Source: Mesorhizobium sp. B2-7-2 | Lineage (GTDB): Bacteria > Pseudomonadota > Alphaproteobacteria > Rhizobiales > Rhizobiaceae | Assembly: GCF_006440775.1 (NCBI RefSeq) | Contig: NZ_VFTZ01000020.1 | Span: forward strand, 1-64,000 | Reading direction: 5' to 3' | Length of the DNA: 64,000 nt | Part shown: one piece after another, positions 33,820 to 44,332 of the stretch | How the letters are laid out: each line of letters opens with the position of its first letter | Numbering within the stretch: the stretch's first letter is position 1 | The notes under the pieces: generated by a model | Told to the model about the DNA's origin: nothing | What the model saw: only the letters and a program-made list of their open reading frames with translations | The model's database searches: none | Translations under genes and position numbers: made by a program

Positions 33820-34854
33820 TCAGGCCGCCTTCTTCTTCGGCTGGATCAGGCCGCGCTCGACCAGGAGCTCGGCGATCTGCACGGCGTTGAGCGCCGCGCC
33901 CTTGCGCAGATTGTCGGAAACGACCCACATCGACAGGCCGTTGTCGACGGTCGAATCCTCGCGGATGCGCGAGATGAAGGTGGCGTCCTCGCCGGCCGAT
34001 TCGAGCGGCGTGATATAGCCGCCGTTCTCGCGCTTATCGAGCACCTGGCATCCAGGCGCCTCGCGCAGGATCTCGCGCGCCTCATCCGCCGTGATCGGCT
34101 TCTCGAACTCGATGTTGACGGCTTCCGAATGGCCGATGAACACCGGCACGCGCACGCAGGTCGCCGTCAGCTTGATCTTGGGGTCGAGCATCTTCTTGGT
34201 CTCGGCCACCATCTTCCACTCTTCCTTGGTAAAACCGTCGTCGAGGAAGACATCGATATGCGGGATGACGTTGAAGGCGATGCGCTTGGTGAACTTCTTG
34301 ACGTCGACCTGGTCGGCGACGAACACCGCGCGGGTCTGGGTAAACAGCTCGTCCATGCCTTCCTTGCCGGCGCCCGACACCGATTGGTAGGTGGCGACGA
34401 CGACGCGCTTGATGGTGGCGACGTCATGCAGCGGCTTCAGCGCCACGACCAGTTGCGCGGTCGAGCAGTTCGGGTTGGCGATGATGTTCTTGCGCGTGAA
34501 CAGCGAGATCGCGTCCGGGTTCACTTCCGGCACGATCAGCGGCACGTCCTGATCGTAGCGGAAGGCCGACGAGTTATCGATGACGACGCAGCCCTGCTTG
34601 CCGATTTTGGGCGACCATTCCTTCGACACATTGCCGCCCGCCGACATGACGCAGATGTCGGTGTCGGAAAAATCATACTGGTCGAGCGCCTTGACCTTCA
34701 GCGTGCGGTCGCCGAAGGACACTTCGGTGCCCTGGCTGCGCCGCGACGCCAACGCCACCACTTCGCTCACCGGGAAGCCGCGCTCGTCCAGAATGTTGAG
34801 CATCTCGCGGCCCACATTGCCCGTGGCGCCGACTACCGCAACCTTGAAACTCAT
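33820..34854 (-). CDS. asd: Aspartate-semialdehyde dehydrogenase
   Basis: Reduces aspartyl phosphate to the semialdehyde, the branch point to lysine/DAP, threonine and methionine. The 344 residues start MSFKVAVVGATGNVGREML (NADP fold), with the nucleophile Cys in NPNCSTAQLVVAL, SVSGAGKEGMDEL, and the catalytic His in VFIGHSEAVNIEF. Length and motifs are normal. It stands alone; leuB and leuD lie 4-8 kb away rather than beside it as in many Rhizobiales. Confidence 0.97.
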   Translation of the reverse strand: MSFKVAVVGATGNVGREMLNILDERGFPVSEVVALASRRSQGTEVSFGDRTLKVKALDQYDFSDTDICVMSAGGNVSKEWSPKIGKQGCVVIDNSSAFRYDQDVPLIVPEVNPDAISLFTRKNIIANPNCSTAQLVVALKPLHDVATIKRVVVATYQSVSGAGKEGMDELFTQTRAVFVADQVDVKKFTKRIAFNVIPHIDVFLDDGFTKEEWKMVAETKKMLDPKIKLTATCVRVPVFIGHSEAVNIEFEKPITADEAREILREAPGCQVLDKRENGGYITPLESAGEDATFISRIREDSTVDNGLSMWVVSDNLRKGAALNAVQIAELLVERGLIQPKKKAA

Positions 34855-34959
34855 AAGATCTCCTGTCCCTCTCCGCTTGGTTGTTGGAGAAACCCGCCGG
34901 CCTCATGCGGGTTCCGTCCCCCGGGCCGGACCCGGGAGAGGGTGGTTAGGCCAAGGGAA

Positions 34960-35109
34960 TCACACCGTTTTGGTGCTGGTTTTGCCGGTTTTCTTGGCCA
35001 AGAATGGGGTTTTGCTGGAACGGACGGACGCGTCTGAACGCCCGGCCCAATGGTTCACATCGTGGCTGGGGGTATCGAATGCAAGAAGAGCCATCGAAAG
35101 GCCGCGCAT
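34960..35109 (-). CDS. Possible small protein, uncertain
   Basis: A 49-codon frame encodes MRGLSMALLAFDTPSHDVNH and ends KKTGKTSTKTV. It has no recognisable domain and no clear ribosome binding site, and it sits beside a large hairpin and a repeat. Codon usage is not distinctive. Listed only because it is the sole candidate in this gap. Confidence 0.2.
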   Translation of the reverse strand: MRGLSMALLAFDTPSHDVNHWAGRSDASVRSSKTPFLAKKTGKTSTKTV

Positions 35110-35168
35110 CGAGGATGATCCCGTTCGAAGCGGGCTTTTACGCGGTTTGGCAGAAGAGTCAATCGGCG

Positions 35169-35410
35169 CAGCGCTTCTCCTTCTCCCCTTGTGGGGTGAG
35201 AAGCGGTCCGCGTTAGCGGACGAAAAGCCAATTGCTTGGCTTTTCGAGCTTCGAACGCCCTGAGCCTGCGAAGGGCCGGGTGGTGGATCGGCGCGCAGCG
35301 CCGAGACGGATGAGGGGTATTCCAGCGGAGTGAGACGTTGGCTTTCCCTGGAGCACCCCTCATCCGGCCGCTTCGCGGCCACCTTCTCCCACAAGGGGAG
35401 AAGGGAGAGG
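35169..35410. repeat. Palindromic repeat, family B (expanded)
   Basis: The left arm CTTCTCCCCTTGTGGGGTGA is interrupted by about 100 bases with their own hairpins (AGCCAATTGCTTGGCTTTTC). The centre and right arm (CCTTCTCCCACAAGGGGAGA) are as in the copy at 7141. Confidence 0.8.
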
Positions 35411-35535
35411 CGGTGCCGCCTGCTCTGTACAATGGCGGCTGCAGGAAGTACGAACGGCCCAAATACCGTTGGCTGGCGCAGTGCCGGCCTTGTGCTCCAT
35501 GACGAGCGCAGAACCCCGAATTCCGAAAGAAGAAA

Positions 35536-37422
<1,887 letters not shown>

Positions 37423-37521
37423 GGTCGCGACGGAAGGCGGAGGCAGGCCCTCGGCGAATGCTCGGCGCTCTCTTTCGGCGGCAAATCGCAACCATTCGAG
37501 ATTGGCCGAAGCATTCCAAAC

Positions 37522-37712
37522 TTCGTCATCCACGGGCGGAGCGGGAGCGAAGCGGACGCGCAGACCCGAGAATCCATTCCGTGACCTCGCGCGAAGGGTA
37601 GAGGCGATGCAGAACGAGGGCTTTTTCTGAACCGCTGCGACGCTCGTAGGTCACGGAATGGATTCTATGGTCTGCGCTGCGTCGCTTCGCTCCTTGCTCC
37701 GCCATAGAATGA
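37522..37712. repeat. Family C paired-arm repeat
   Basis: Left arm TCATCCACGGGCGGAGCGGG to GAATCCATTCCGTGAC, right arm GGTCACGGAATGGATTCTAT to GCCATAGAATGACGAAGG. The two arms carry different terminal stems (CCACGGG versus CATAGAATG). Confidence 0.85.
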
Positions 37713-37787
37713 CGAAGGCGTGGTGCTGCCGGCTCGCTGCGAGCGCCTGGTAAAACGCCCACCTTCGAGATTGGCCGAAGCGTCCGA

Positions 37788-37986
37788 ACTTCGTCATCCA
37801 CGGGCGGAGCGGGAGCGAAGCGGACGCGCAGACCCGAGGATCCATTCCGCGACCTCGCACGAAGGGTAGATGCGGTGCAGAACGAGGCTTTTTCTGCACC
37901 GCTGCGACGCTCATGGGTCACGGAATGGATTCTATGGTCTGCGCTGCGTCGCTTCGCTCCTTGCTCCGCCATAGAATGACGAAGGC
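37788..37986. repeat. Family C paired-arm repeat, tandem neighbour
   Basis: Nearly the same as 37522-37712 and only 75 bases away, including the shared centre GATGCGGTGCAGAACGAGGC / TTTTTCTGCACCGCTGCGAC. Likely a local duplication. Confidence 0.85.
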
Positions 37987-38069
37987 GGGGTGGCTGCCGG
38001 CTCCCGCGACGTCGGGCGGCTGGCTTGCCTTACATTGCTGCGCCCGGTTGGCGCCACTACCGGCCGGCG

Positions 38070-38564
38070 TCAGGTTTTAGCGACTCTGTTCAGCGCGTCG
38101 CCCGACACCCTGAGAAAAACCTTCCGGCCGTGGCGTTCTGCGCCGAGTCGGTCGTAGAAACGCAGCGCGCCTTCGTTCCAGTCTTCCGTGGTCAGATCAA
38201 TGCGGCCGATGCCTTTGCCGACGCAATAGCCGGCGAGAAAGCCGACCAGCGCGCGGCCGACGCCCTTGTCTCGGGCGCTGTCGCGCACGAACAGATCCTT
38301 CAAGAACATCAGCCGTTCGAGATCAATGCCTGGGTGCGCGATGGCCACCGAGGCGAGGCCGGCCACCTCGCCATCCGCAAAGGCCAAAGCAAAATGCGGA
38401 TAGGCCGGGCTTTCGTCCTCGAGCCATTGCCGCGCCGTGGCCGCGGCGCGAGCGTGGTCGAGCGGCGCTTGCCGGTAATGCGCCGCCATCGCGCAAAGCA
38501 CGGTGGCGAGCGCTTCGGCATCGTCGACCCTCGCCCAGCGAATGTCGACGGTCATACGGTTCAT
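38070..38564 (-). CDS. GNAT family N-acetyltransferase
   Basis: A 164-residue acetyltransferase. Features are TVDIRWARVDDAEALATVLC at the N-terminus, MFLKDLFVRDSARDKGVGRA with the acetyl-CoA loop (RDKGVGRAL), and TTEDWNEGALRFYDRLGAER at the C-terminus. The ATG overlaps the leuB stop (ATGA), so the two genes are translationally coupled. A second ATG nine bases on is also possible. The substrate is not known; linkage to leuB gives no clear hint. Confidence 0.85.
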   Translation of the reverse strand: MNRMTVDIRWARVDDAEALATVLCAMAAHYRQAPLDHARAAATARQWLEDESPAYPHFALAFADGEVAGLASVAIAHPGIDLERLMFLKDLFVRDSARDKGVGRALVGFLAGYCVGKGIGRIDLTTEDWNEGALRFYDRLGAERHGRKVFLRVSGDALNRVAKT

Positions 38565-39664
38565 CCCAGGAACTTGGCGATGATGGCGTCGCCCATATCG
38601 GTGGTGCCGACTTCCTTCATGCCGGCCGAGAAAATGTCCTTGGTGCGCAAGCCGTCGTCGAGCACGGCGGCGATCGACGCTTCGAGCTTGTCGGCCTCGG
38701 CGACCATGCCGAAGGAATAGCGCAGGCACATGGCGAAGGAGGCGATCATGGCGATCGGGTTGGCGATGCCTTTGCCGGCGATGTCGGGCGCCGAGCCGTG
38801 CACCGGCTCGTAGAGCGCCTTGCGCTTCTTGGTCCTGGCATCCGGCGCGCCGAGCGATGCGGACGGCAACATGCCGATCGAGCCGGTGAGCATGGCGGCG
38901 ATGTCGGAGAGCATATCGCCGAACAGATTGTCGGTGACGATGACGTCGAACTGTTTTGGCCAGCGCACCAGCTGCATGCCGCCGGCATCGGCCAGCATAT
39001 GGTCGAGCTTGACGTCGGAATAGCGCGCCTTGTGGGTCTGCGAGACGACCTCGTTCCACAGCACGCCCGACTTCATGACATTGCGCTTTTCCATCGAGGT
39101 GACGTGGTTCTTGCGTGTGCGCGCCAGCTCGAAGGCGACGCCCGAAATGCGCTCGATCTCGAACGTGTCGTAGACCTGGGTGTCGATGCCGCGCTTCTGG
39201 CCGTTGCCGAGATCGATGATCTGCTTCGGCTCGCCGAAATAGACGCCACCGGTCAGCTCGCGCACGATAAGGATATCCAGGCCCTCGACCACTTCCTGCT
39301 TGAGCGAGGAGGAAGCGGCGAGAGCCGGGTAGCAGATCGCCGGCCGGAGGTTGGCGAACAGCTCCATGTCCTTGCGCAACCGCAGCAGGCCGGCCTCGGG
39401 GCGCACCTCGTAAGGCACGGTATCCCATTTCGGCCCGCCGACGGCGCCGAACAGCACCGCGTCCGCTGCCATCGCCTTGGCCATGTCGGCATCCGAGATC
39501 GCGGCGCCATGCGCGTCATAGGCGCAGCCGCCGACCAGCCCCTCGTCGGTGGCAAAGCCGCTGCCCAGCCTGTCGTTCATGGCCTTGATCAGCTTCTTCA
39601 CCTCGGCCATGGCCTCAGGCCCGATGCCGTCGCCGGCGAGCAGGAAGAGATTTTTCGAAGCCAT
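38561..39664 (-). CDS. leuB: 3-isopropylmalate dehydrogenase
   Basis: NAD-dependent oxidative decarboxylase in leucine synthesis. The 367 residues begin MASKNLFLLAGDGIGPEAMA and include RPEAGLLRLRKDMELFANLR with the substrate-binding Arg residues, VRELTGGVYFGEP, and EPVHGSAPDIAGKGIANPIA. A TTG 15 bases upstream is in frame but the ATG gives the normal N-terminus. It is followed by an overlapping acetyltransferase gene. leuD is 2.4 kb away and leuC is not in the window. Confidence 0.97.
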   Translation of the reverse strand: MASKNLFLLAGDGIGPEAMAEVKKLIKAMNDRLGSGFATDEGLVGGCAYDAHGAAISDADMAKAMAADAVLFGAVGGPKWDTVPYEVRPEAGLLRLRKDMELFANLRPAICYPALAASSSLKQEVVEGLDILIVRELTGGVYFGEPKQIIDLGNGQKRGIDTQVYDTFEIERISGVAFELARTRKNHVTSMEKRNVMKSGVLWNEVVSQTHKARYSDVKLDHMLADAGGMQLVRWPKQFDVIVTDNLFGDMLSDIAAMLTGSIGMLPSASLGAPDARTKKRKALYEPVHGSAPDIAGKGIANPIAMIASFAMCLRYSFGMVAEADKLEASIAAVLDDGLRTKDIFSAGMKEVGTTDMGDAIIAKFLG

Positions 39665-39771
39665 GGAGAACCGTCCCAATAGTATCTGGAGAAACCGCGG
39701 CCTTGCTAAACGCCAAGTGATTGCGGCGCAAGGGGATGACTGCTGCGAAACACCAATCGCCGCGATCCGTC

Positions 39772-39938
39772 GCGCCCCCCTCTGGCCTGCCGGCCATCTC
39801 CCCCTCTTGGGGGGAGATTGGCAGCTTCGGCGCCGCGCTCACTCCTGCAACGTTGAAGATTGGCGAAAGCCGGAATGACAGCTGATCTCCCCCCTAGAGG
39901 GGGAGATGCCCGGCAGGGCAGAGGGGGGCGCTGTCCCG
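39772..39938. repeat. Paired palindromic repeat, family A
   Basis: Same arms as 1655-1816 (CTGGCCTGCCGGCCATCTCC and its inverse). The centre contains GCAACGTTGAAGATTGGCGA at 39847. Confidence 0.85.
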
Positions 39939-39964
39939 CCAGCGTCTCGCAAGAAACCGTGACG

Positions 39965-40318
39965 CTACCGATGCGACAGGATATTCACCAGCCTGCCGAA
40001 CGGATCGCGCACATAGAAGCGACGCACGCCCCAGGGCTCGTCGGCCGGGCCGTATTCGATGGCGAAGCCTGCCTTCTTCATACCCGCAAGCGCCGCATCC
40101 ACATCGTCGACCTCGATCGACAGGTCCGGCACGGGCGTGCCGGATCCGCCTTGCGCCATGAAGCTCACCTGCGCCTGCATCCGTTCCTCGGACCCGTAGG
40201 TGGCGATCCAACCCATATCCATGAGCAGATCGAGGCCGAGCACGCCCTGGTAAAAGCGCTTGGCCGCGGCAATGTCGGATGTGGCGATGTTGGCGACGAT
40301 GCGCTCGACCTTCACCAT
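39965..40318 (-). CDS. VOC (glyoxalase/bleomycin resistance) family protein
   Basis: A 117-residue vicinal-oxygen-chelate protein. VKVERIVANIATSDIAAAKR, FYQGVLGLDLLMDMGWIATY and VRRFYVRDPFGRLVNILSHR are the usual paired beta-alpha-beta elements, with possible metal ligands near the C-terminal motif. Specific activity cannot be read; members range from lyases to dioxygenases and binding proteins. It is followed on the same strand by repeat sequence, and a RidA-type gene lies 40 bases upstream. Confidence 0.85.
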   Translation of the reverse strand: MVKVERIVANIATSDIAAAKRFYQGVLGLDLLMDMGWIATYGSEERMQAQVSFMAQGGSGTPVPDLSIEVDDVDAALAGMKKAGFAIEYGPADEPWGVRRFYVRDPFGRLVNILSHR

Positions 40319-40358
40319 AGGCTGACCCCTGCTTTGCGCGCTTTCCCGTGCCGGCAGC

Positions 40359-40742
40359 CTATGCCGTGCGCCTCAGCGCCGTCACCTCGATCTCGATCTT
40401 CATCTCCGGCTTGTTGAGCTGGCACACGATCATCGTCGCCGCCGGGCGGATGTCGCCGAACGCCTCGCCGAGGATCGGGAAGACCACGTCAACATAGGCC
40501 TGGTCGGTGACGTAGTAATGCGCCCGCACCACATCGGCCATGTCGAAGCCGCCCTCGGCGAGCGCCTTGGCGATGCTGGCAAGGCAATTGCGCGTCTGCG
40601 CCTCGACCGTGTCGGGCATGGTCATGGTGGCATAGTCATAGCCGGTCGTGCCGGAGACAAAACACCAGTCGCCCTGCACCACCGCGCGCGAATAGCCGGC
40701 GGTTTTCTCGAAGGGGGAGCCGGTGGAGATGAGCTTGCGCAT
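40359..40742 (-). CDS. RidA family protein
   Basis: A 127-residue YjgF/YER057c/UK114 protein. RidA hydrolyses reactive enamine/imine intermediates; sub-families without the key Arg may act otherwise. The motifs are STGSPFEKTAGYSRAVVQGD, WCFVSGTTGYDYATM, NCLASIAKALAEGGFDMADV and ATMIVCQLNKPEMKIEIEVT. In the last of these the Arg of the deaminase motif (G-[TV]-R-x-[TA]-x-x-x) is not evident, so it may be a Rid2-7 type. It lies 40 bases upstream of the VOC gene and is probably co-transcribed with it. Confidence 0.87.
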   Translation of the reverse strand: MRKLISTGSPFEKTAGYSRAVVQGDWCFVSGTTGYDYATMTMPDTVEAQTRNCLASIAKALAEGGFDMADVVRAHYYVTDQAYVDVVFPILGEAFGDIRPAATMIVCQLNKPEMKIEIEVTALRRTA

Positions 40743-40872
40743 GGGGTGCCTCGCGGATTGTTTCGACCTGCATCTAGCAAAAGGGGTGCGGCTGGTCGTG
40801 AGCCAACGAATGCGAAGCATCGTCACGAAGCAAGCGCCAACCTTGGAGATTAGCGATAGCCGTCCTCCCGTC

Positions 40873-41053
40873 GTCATTCCAGGGCGGAGCAAGGAGCGAA
40901 GCGACGCGCGCAGACCCTGGAATCCATGCCGTTACGCCGAAGCGCCGCCAACCGTGCAGAATTCTGGGCACTCGCACCCTACGGCAACGGTCACGGCATG
41001 GATTCTAGGGTCTGCGCTCCGCTTCGCTTCGCTCCGCCCTAGAATGACGAAGC
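40873..41053. repeat. Family C paired-arm repeat, closest to the GIY-YIG copy
   Basis: Left arm CATTCCAGGGCGGAGCAAGG to CCTGGAATCCATGCCGTTAC, inner left GCGCCGCCAACCGTGCAGAA, inner right CTACGGCAAC, right arm GGTCACGGCATGGATTCTAG. Its inner flanks match both ends of the nuclease-bearing element at 24480. Confidence 0.85.
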
Positions 41054-41079
41054 CGCGGATGGTCGTTGCGATACGAACC

Positions 41080-42006
41080 CTAATTCCCCTGCGCGTCGTC
41101 ATAGGCCTTCTTGATATCGTCCGGCCAGTCCTTCAGCGGCGGCCAGGCCTGCGGCTCGCCATTGTCGCCGCGGCGGGCGAAATAGACTTTCTGCTTGGCG
41201 GGGTCGAGCGCCATGAAGCCGTCATTGCCGCCGCAGTCGTGCGGCACGCAGCCGGTGGCGTAGAAGGCGCCCGACGCCGTCTTTTCGGTGCCGCCGCCGA
41301 CCAGAAGGCTGGTCGCCATTTCGGGCATGTCGTTGCCCAGCAACGCCTGCCCGGCCTTGTAGACCGCCTCGTTGTGGAATGCGTCGATGATGTTGTCCAA
41401 TTTCGACGGGTCGACATCCTTCCAGCCGGTGCCGGGTTCGGGCGTGTAAGTTAGATTGCCCAAGGTCGTCAGCCCTTCCGTGGGCGACCATTGCAGCGCC
41501 GGCCGTGTCTCTCCCGGCAGCAGATAAGGCACGAAATAGATGGCGCTGTCGGAAACTGCGGCCGGCGGCGCGCCGCATTCGTCCTGCTCGACCGTGGCGG
41601 TCTGAATCTCGCCGTCCTTCTTCCAGACGATAACCTTGGCCGGCCCGCACTGGTTGCCGCCGTCGCCGACATCGACCAGCGCCACGTTGACGTCGCCGAT
41701 CTTGACGATCTTGTCGAAAAAGACGTCGTAATTGCTGGCCAGCTGCTTGCCGTCATAGGACAGCACCTTCTCGCCATCCTGCTCCGGCTGCGTGATGGTG
41801 AGCTGGCCGCCCTCGAACGGGATCGGCGCCTGCTTGTCGTCATCCGACGCAGCCTGGTCACTGCCCTGGTCGGCCGCGCCTTGATCGGCAGCCGGCTGGT
41901 CGGACGCGGCCGGCGCCGGCTGCGTGGCCGGCGCGGTGGTCTGCGCATTGGCGCCGATCGTGGCGAGAAGGATTGCCACCGAAGCAGCCAGAAGCGAGCG
42001 TGTCAT
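41080..42006 (-). CDS. Hypothetical exported protein
   Basis: A 308-residue protein with signal peptide MTRSLLAASVAILLATIGAN ending AQ|TTA. A low-complexity Ala/Asp/Gln/Pro linker (about 23-58) leads to a domain of about 240 residues with NYDVFFDKIVKIGDVNVALV, four Cys (QCGPAK, DECGAPP, GCVPHDCGG) and ARRGDNGEPQAWPPLKDWPD near the end. I do not recognise the family. Paired Cys residues and export suggest a disulfide-stabilised periplasmic protein. It is monocistronic. Confidence 0.7.
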   Translation of the reverse strand: MTRSLLAASVAILLATIGANAQTTAPATQPAPAASDQPAADQGAADQGSDQAASDDDKQAPIPFEGGQLTITQPEQDGEKVLSYDGKQLASNYDVFFDKIVKIGDVNVALVDVGDGGNQCGPAKVIVWKKDGEIQTATVEQDECGAPPAAVSDSAIYFVPYLLPGETRPALQWSPTEGLTTLGNLTYTPEPGTGWKDVDPSKLDNIIDAFHNEAVYKAGQALLGNDMPEMATSLLVGGGTEKTASGAFYATGCVPHDCGGNDGFMALDPAKQKVYFARRGDNGEPQAWPPLKDWPDDIKKAYDDAQGN

Positions 42007-42077
42007 GACTGTCCCTCCATTCAGCCGCCACGAACCCGGCCTGCCATGGCCGGAGCCTATCGGTATAGCTTAGGTGC

Positions 42078-42683
42078 TCAGGCCCAGGGGCGCTGCTCGG
42101 CATTCCTCTTCTCGAAGGACGCGATGGCGCCGGCCTTCTCCATGGTCAGCCCGATATCGTCCAGGCCATTCAAGAGGCAGTGGCGCTTGAAATCGTCGAG
42201 GTCGAATTTGACCACGCCGCCATCCGGCCCACGGATTTCCTTGGCCTCGAGGTCGATCGACAGCGTCGCGTTGGAGCCGCGCGATGCGTCGTCCATCAGC
42301 TTGTCGAGGTCTTCCGGGCTGACCGTGATCGGCAGGATGCCGTTCTTGAAGCAGTTGTTGTAGAAGATATCGGCGAACGAGGTCGAGATCACGCAGCGTA
42401 TGCCGAAATCGAGCAGCGCCCAGGGCGCGTGCTCGCGGCTCGAGCCGCAGCCGAAATTGTCGCCGGCGACCAGGATCTGCGCCTTGCGGTAGGCCGGCTT
42501 GTTGAGCACGAAATCCGGGTTCTCCGAACCGTCCTCATTGTAGCGCATCTCGGCGAACAGGCCGGTGCCGAGCCCGGTGCGCTTGATCGTCTTGAGATAA
42601 TCCTTGGGGATGATCATGTCGGTGTCGACATTGACGATCGGCATGGGCGCGGCGACGCCGGTGAGCTTGGTGAATTTATCCAT
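42078..42683 (-). CDS. leuD: 3-isopropylmalate dehydratase small subunit
   Basis: With LeuC it isomerises 2- to 3-isopropylmalate in leucine synthesis. The 201-residue swivel-domain protein starts MDKFTKLTGVAAPMPIVNVD. It shows DTDMIIPKDYLKTIKRTGLG, ILVAGDNFGCGSSREHAPWA (substrate-binding GSSREHA) and DIFYNNCFKNGILPI. The start at 42683 is the normal one; the frame upstream has no similarity. LeuC, required for activity, must be encoded elsewhere. Confidence 0.96.
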   Translation of the reverse strand: MDKFTKLTGVAAPMPIVNVDTDMIIPKDYLKTIKRTGLGTGLFAEMRYNEDGSENPDFVLNKPAYRKAQILVAGDNFGCGSSREHAPWALLDFGIRCVISTSFADIFYNNCFKNGILPITVSPEDLDKLMDDASRGSNATLSIDLEAKEIRGPDGGVVKFDLDDFKRHCLLNGLDDIGLTMEKAGAIASFEKRNAEQRPWA

Positions 42684-42838
42684 GATCCTTGCCCGTCTTT
42701 CCTTGGTGGCAGGGGCACGGTTTACACAAAGCGCCGGGCAAATGAAAGTCAGGTATTGGCAGTTGGGTTCGGGCCATTGAACACAAGATCGGGACCATTG
42801 GCTTTCAAAACGCGGCTGGCTGAGGCAATTTGGCGGGG

Positions 42839-43264
42839 ATGGTTGAGCCCACCGAAATCCTGTACGCCAGCGAGCCCGCTCTCGACGTCGCTGAATTCCG
42901 CCGTGTGCTGGTCGAATCCGGCCTTGGTGAAACACGACCCGTCGATGACGAAGCGCGCCTGAAGACAATGCTCGGCAACGCCAATCTGGTGCTGACAGCG
43001 CGGCTCGATATCGAGGGCAAGCCGCTGATCGGCGTCGCGCGCGGCATCACCGATTTTTCCTGGGTTTGCTACATCTCCGAGCTCGCCGTATCCGCCACGG
43101 GACAGCGTCTCGGCGTCGGCAGGGGCTTGATGGATGAGGCCCGCCGCCAGCTCGGGCCATCGGTCGCTATCGGCCTGATCTCGGTGCCCGACGCCGTCGG
43201 CTTCTACGAACGCATCGGCATGACGCGCATGACCGACGCTTTCTGGTTCTCCCGCAAGCGCTGA
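42839..43264 (+). CDS. GNAT family N-acetyltransferase
   Basis: A 141-residue acetyltransferase: VCYISELAVSATGQRLGVGR with the acetyl-CoA loop (GQRLGVGRGLM), then IGLISVPDAVGFYERIGMTR. It resembles YhbS/ElaA-like small GNATs, with no substrate apparent. The start is uncertain between ATG 42839 and an in-frame TTG at 42830 that has GAGG at better spacing. It is divergent from leuD, with about 150 bases between. Confidence 0.82.
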   Translation: MVEPTEILYASEPALDVAEFRRVLVESGLGETRPVDDEARLKTMLGNANLVLTARLDIEGKPLIGVARGITDFSWVCYISELAVSATGQRLGVGRGLMDEARRQLGPSVAIGLISVPDAVGFYERIGMTRMTDAFWFSRKR

Positions 43265-43329
43265 CCTGAACCGCCACCGATATCGGGAGCCGACTTCTGC
43301 CTGGAACCGGCGAGCCAGATCGACCCTGG

Positions 43330-43398
43330 CTCCCTTCCTCTCCCTCCGGAGGGGGGAGAGGTGGCGCTGCGAAGCAGCGACGGGGTGGGGGAAGGCGC
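43330..43398. repeat. Short palindromic repeat
   Basis: CTCTCCCTCCGGAGGGGGGA stem, then GTGGCGCTGCGAAGCAGCGA and CGGGGTGGGGGAAGG. Related in layout to family B arms; a single copy here. Confidence 0.6.
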
Positions 43399-43486
43399 TG
43401 CTCAAAAAGCGAAGCCACCTCAAGGCACAATCCGGCAAGAAACTTAGGCGAGCAGTCATCAGGCGGCAGAATATTTTTGCCACCGC

Positions 43487-43515
43487 TTGACAGGCAACCA
43501 AATGGTTGCATATTA
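43487..43515 (+). promoter_or_regulatory. Promoter with operator dyad for the ArsR gene
   Basis: TTGACA (43487-43492), 17 bases, ATATTA (43510-43515). The spacer contains the perfect dyad GCAACCAAATGGTTGC, a likely ArsR-type operator for autorepression. The predicted start site falls at or next to the ATG at 43521. Confidence 0.7.
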
Positions 43516-43520
43516 AAGCC

Positions 43521-43841
43521 ATGAGCATGGATGCCGTCTTTCGCGCTTTGGCCGACCCGACCCGCCGGCAATTGCTGGACAGTCTCCATGCCCGGAACGG
43601 GCAGACGCTGAACGCGCTGTGCGAGCACATGGAGATGACGCGCCAGGCGGTGACCAAGCATCTGGCGATCCTCGAGGAGGCGAACCTCGTCACCACCATG
43701 CGCCGGGGCCGCGAGAAGGAGCACTACCTCAACCCCGTTCCGATCAACGAGATCGCCGAGCGCTGGATCGGCAAGTTCGAGCGGGGGCGGCTTGCCGCTC
43801 TCAGCGACCTGAAGCAACGCCTTGAAAGGGAAGAGCCGTGA
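43521..43841 (+). CDS. ArsR family transcriptional regulator
   Basis: A 106-residue winged-helix repressor: FRALADPTRRQLLDSLHARN, LNALCEHMEMTRQAVTKHLA (recognition helix), then VTTMRRGREKEHYLNPVPIN. It lacks the arsenic-type Cys cluster and matches the subgroup paired with SRPBCC proteins. Its stop overlaps the GTG of the next gene (GTGA). A promoter with an internal dyad places transcription start almost on the ATG, so translation may be leaderless. It probably represses its own operon. Confidence 0.92.
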   Translation: MSMDAVFRALADPTRRQLLDSLHARNGQTLNALCEHMEMTRQAVTKHLAILEEANLVTTMRRGREKEHYLNPVPINEIAERWIGKFERGRLAALSDLKQRLEREEP

Positions 43842-44287
43842 GCGAGAACAGTTTTGTCTATGTTACCTACATCCGCACCACGCCTGAAAAACTCTGGCAG
43901 GCGCTGACCGATCCGGAATTCAACCGGCGGTTCTTCCTCAGCTCCCATCAGGAGAGCGACTGGAAGGTCGGCTCGAGCTGGAAGCTGGTCTTCCCCGACG
44001 GCCGCATCGCCGATTCCGGCGAGATCCTCGAGATCGACCCGCCGCGGCGTCTGGTGATCAAATGGCGCAACGAATGGATGCCCGAGGTGAAGGAGGACGG
44101 CTACACGCGCTGCACTTTCACCATCGAGCCCGACGGCGAATTGATGAAGCTCGCCGTCACCCACGAGGCCGACGGCCCGCACAGGCTGATCCAGAACGTC
44201 TCCAAGGGCTGGCCGCTGGTGCTGGCGAGCCTTAAGAGCCTGCTCGAGACCGGCAAGGGTTTCGAGCGCCCGCCGTCGAAAGACTAA
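43838..44287 (+). CDS. SRPBCC (AHSA1-like) domain protein
   Basis: A 149-residue START/AHA1-like ligand-binding protein: VYVTYIRTTPEKLWQALTDP, EFNRRFFLSSHQESDWKVGS, EILEIDPPRRLVIKWRNEW and NVSKGWPLVLASLKSLLETG. Its GTG start lies within the ArsR stop, which is the widespread ArsR-SRPBCC pair. The ligand is unknown. A second SRPBCC gene follows 45 bases on, so the operon appears to encode a regulator and two related hydrophobic-pocket proteins. Confidence 0.9.
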   Translation: MSENSFVYVTYIRTTPEKLWQALTDPEFNRRFFLSSHQESDWKVGSSWKLVFPDGRIADSGEILEIDPPRRLVIKWRNEWMPEVKEDGYTRCTFTIEPDGELMKLAVTHEADGPHRLIQNVSKGWPLVLASLKSLLETGKGFERPPSKD

Positions 44288-44332
44288 AGGTTCGTTTCGG
44301 ATACGAGACAATTGTCGGCAGAGGTGGATTCG

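Larger units (their letters stand above)
34855..35535. other. Gene-poor region between asd and the DEAD-box gene
   Basis: Near asd there is a large hairpin (CCCTCTCC ... GGGAGAGGG, 34865-34943) with nested CCCCGGGCCGG. A family B repeat fills the right half. In between, only one weak 49-codon frame on the minus strand is visible. I see no conserved protein gene. Confidence 0.6.
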
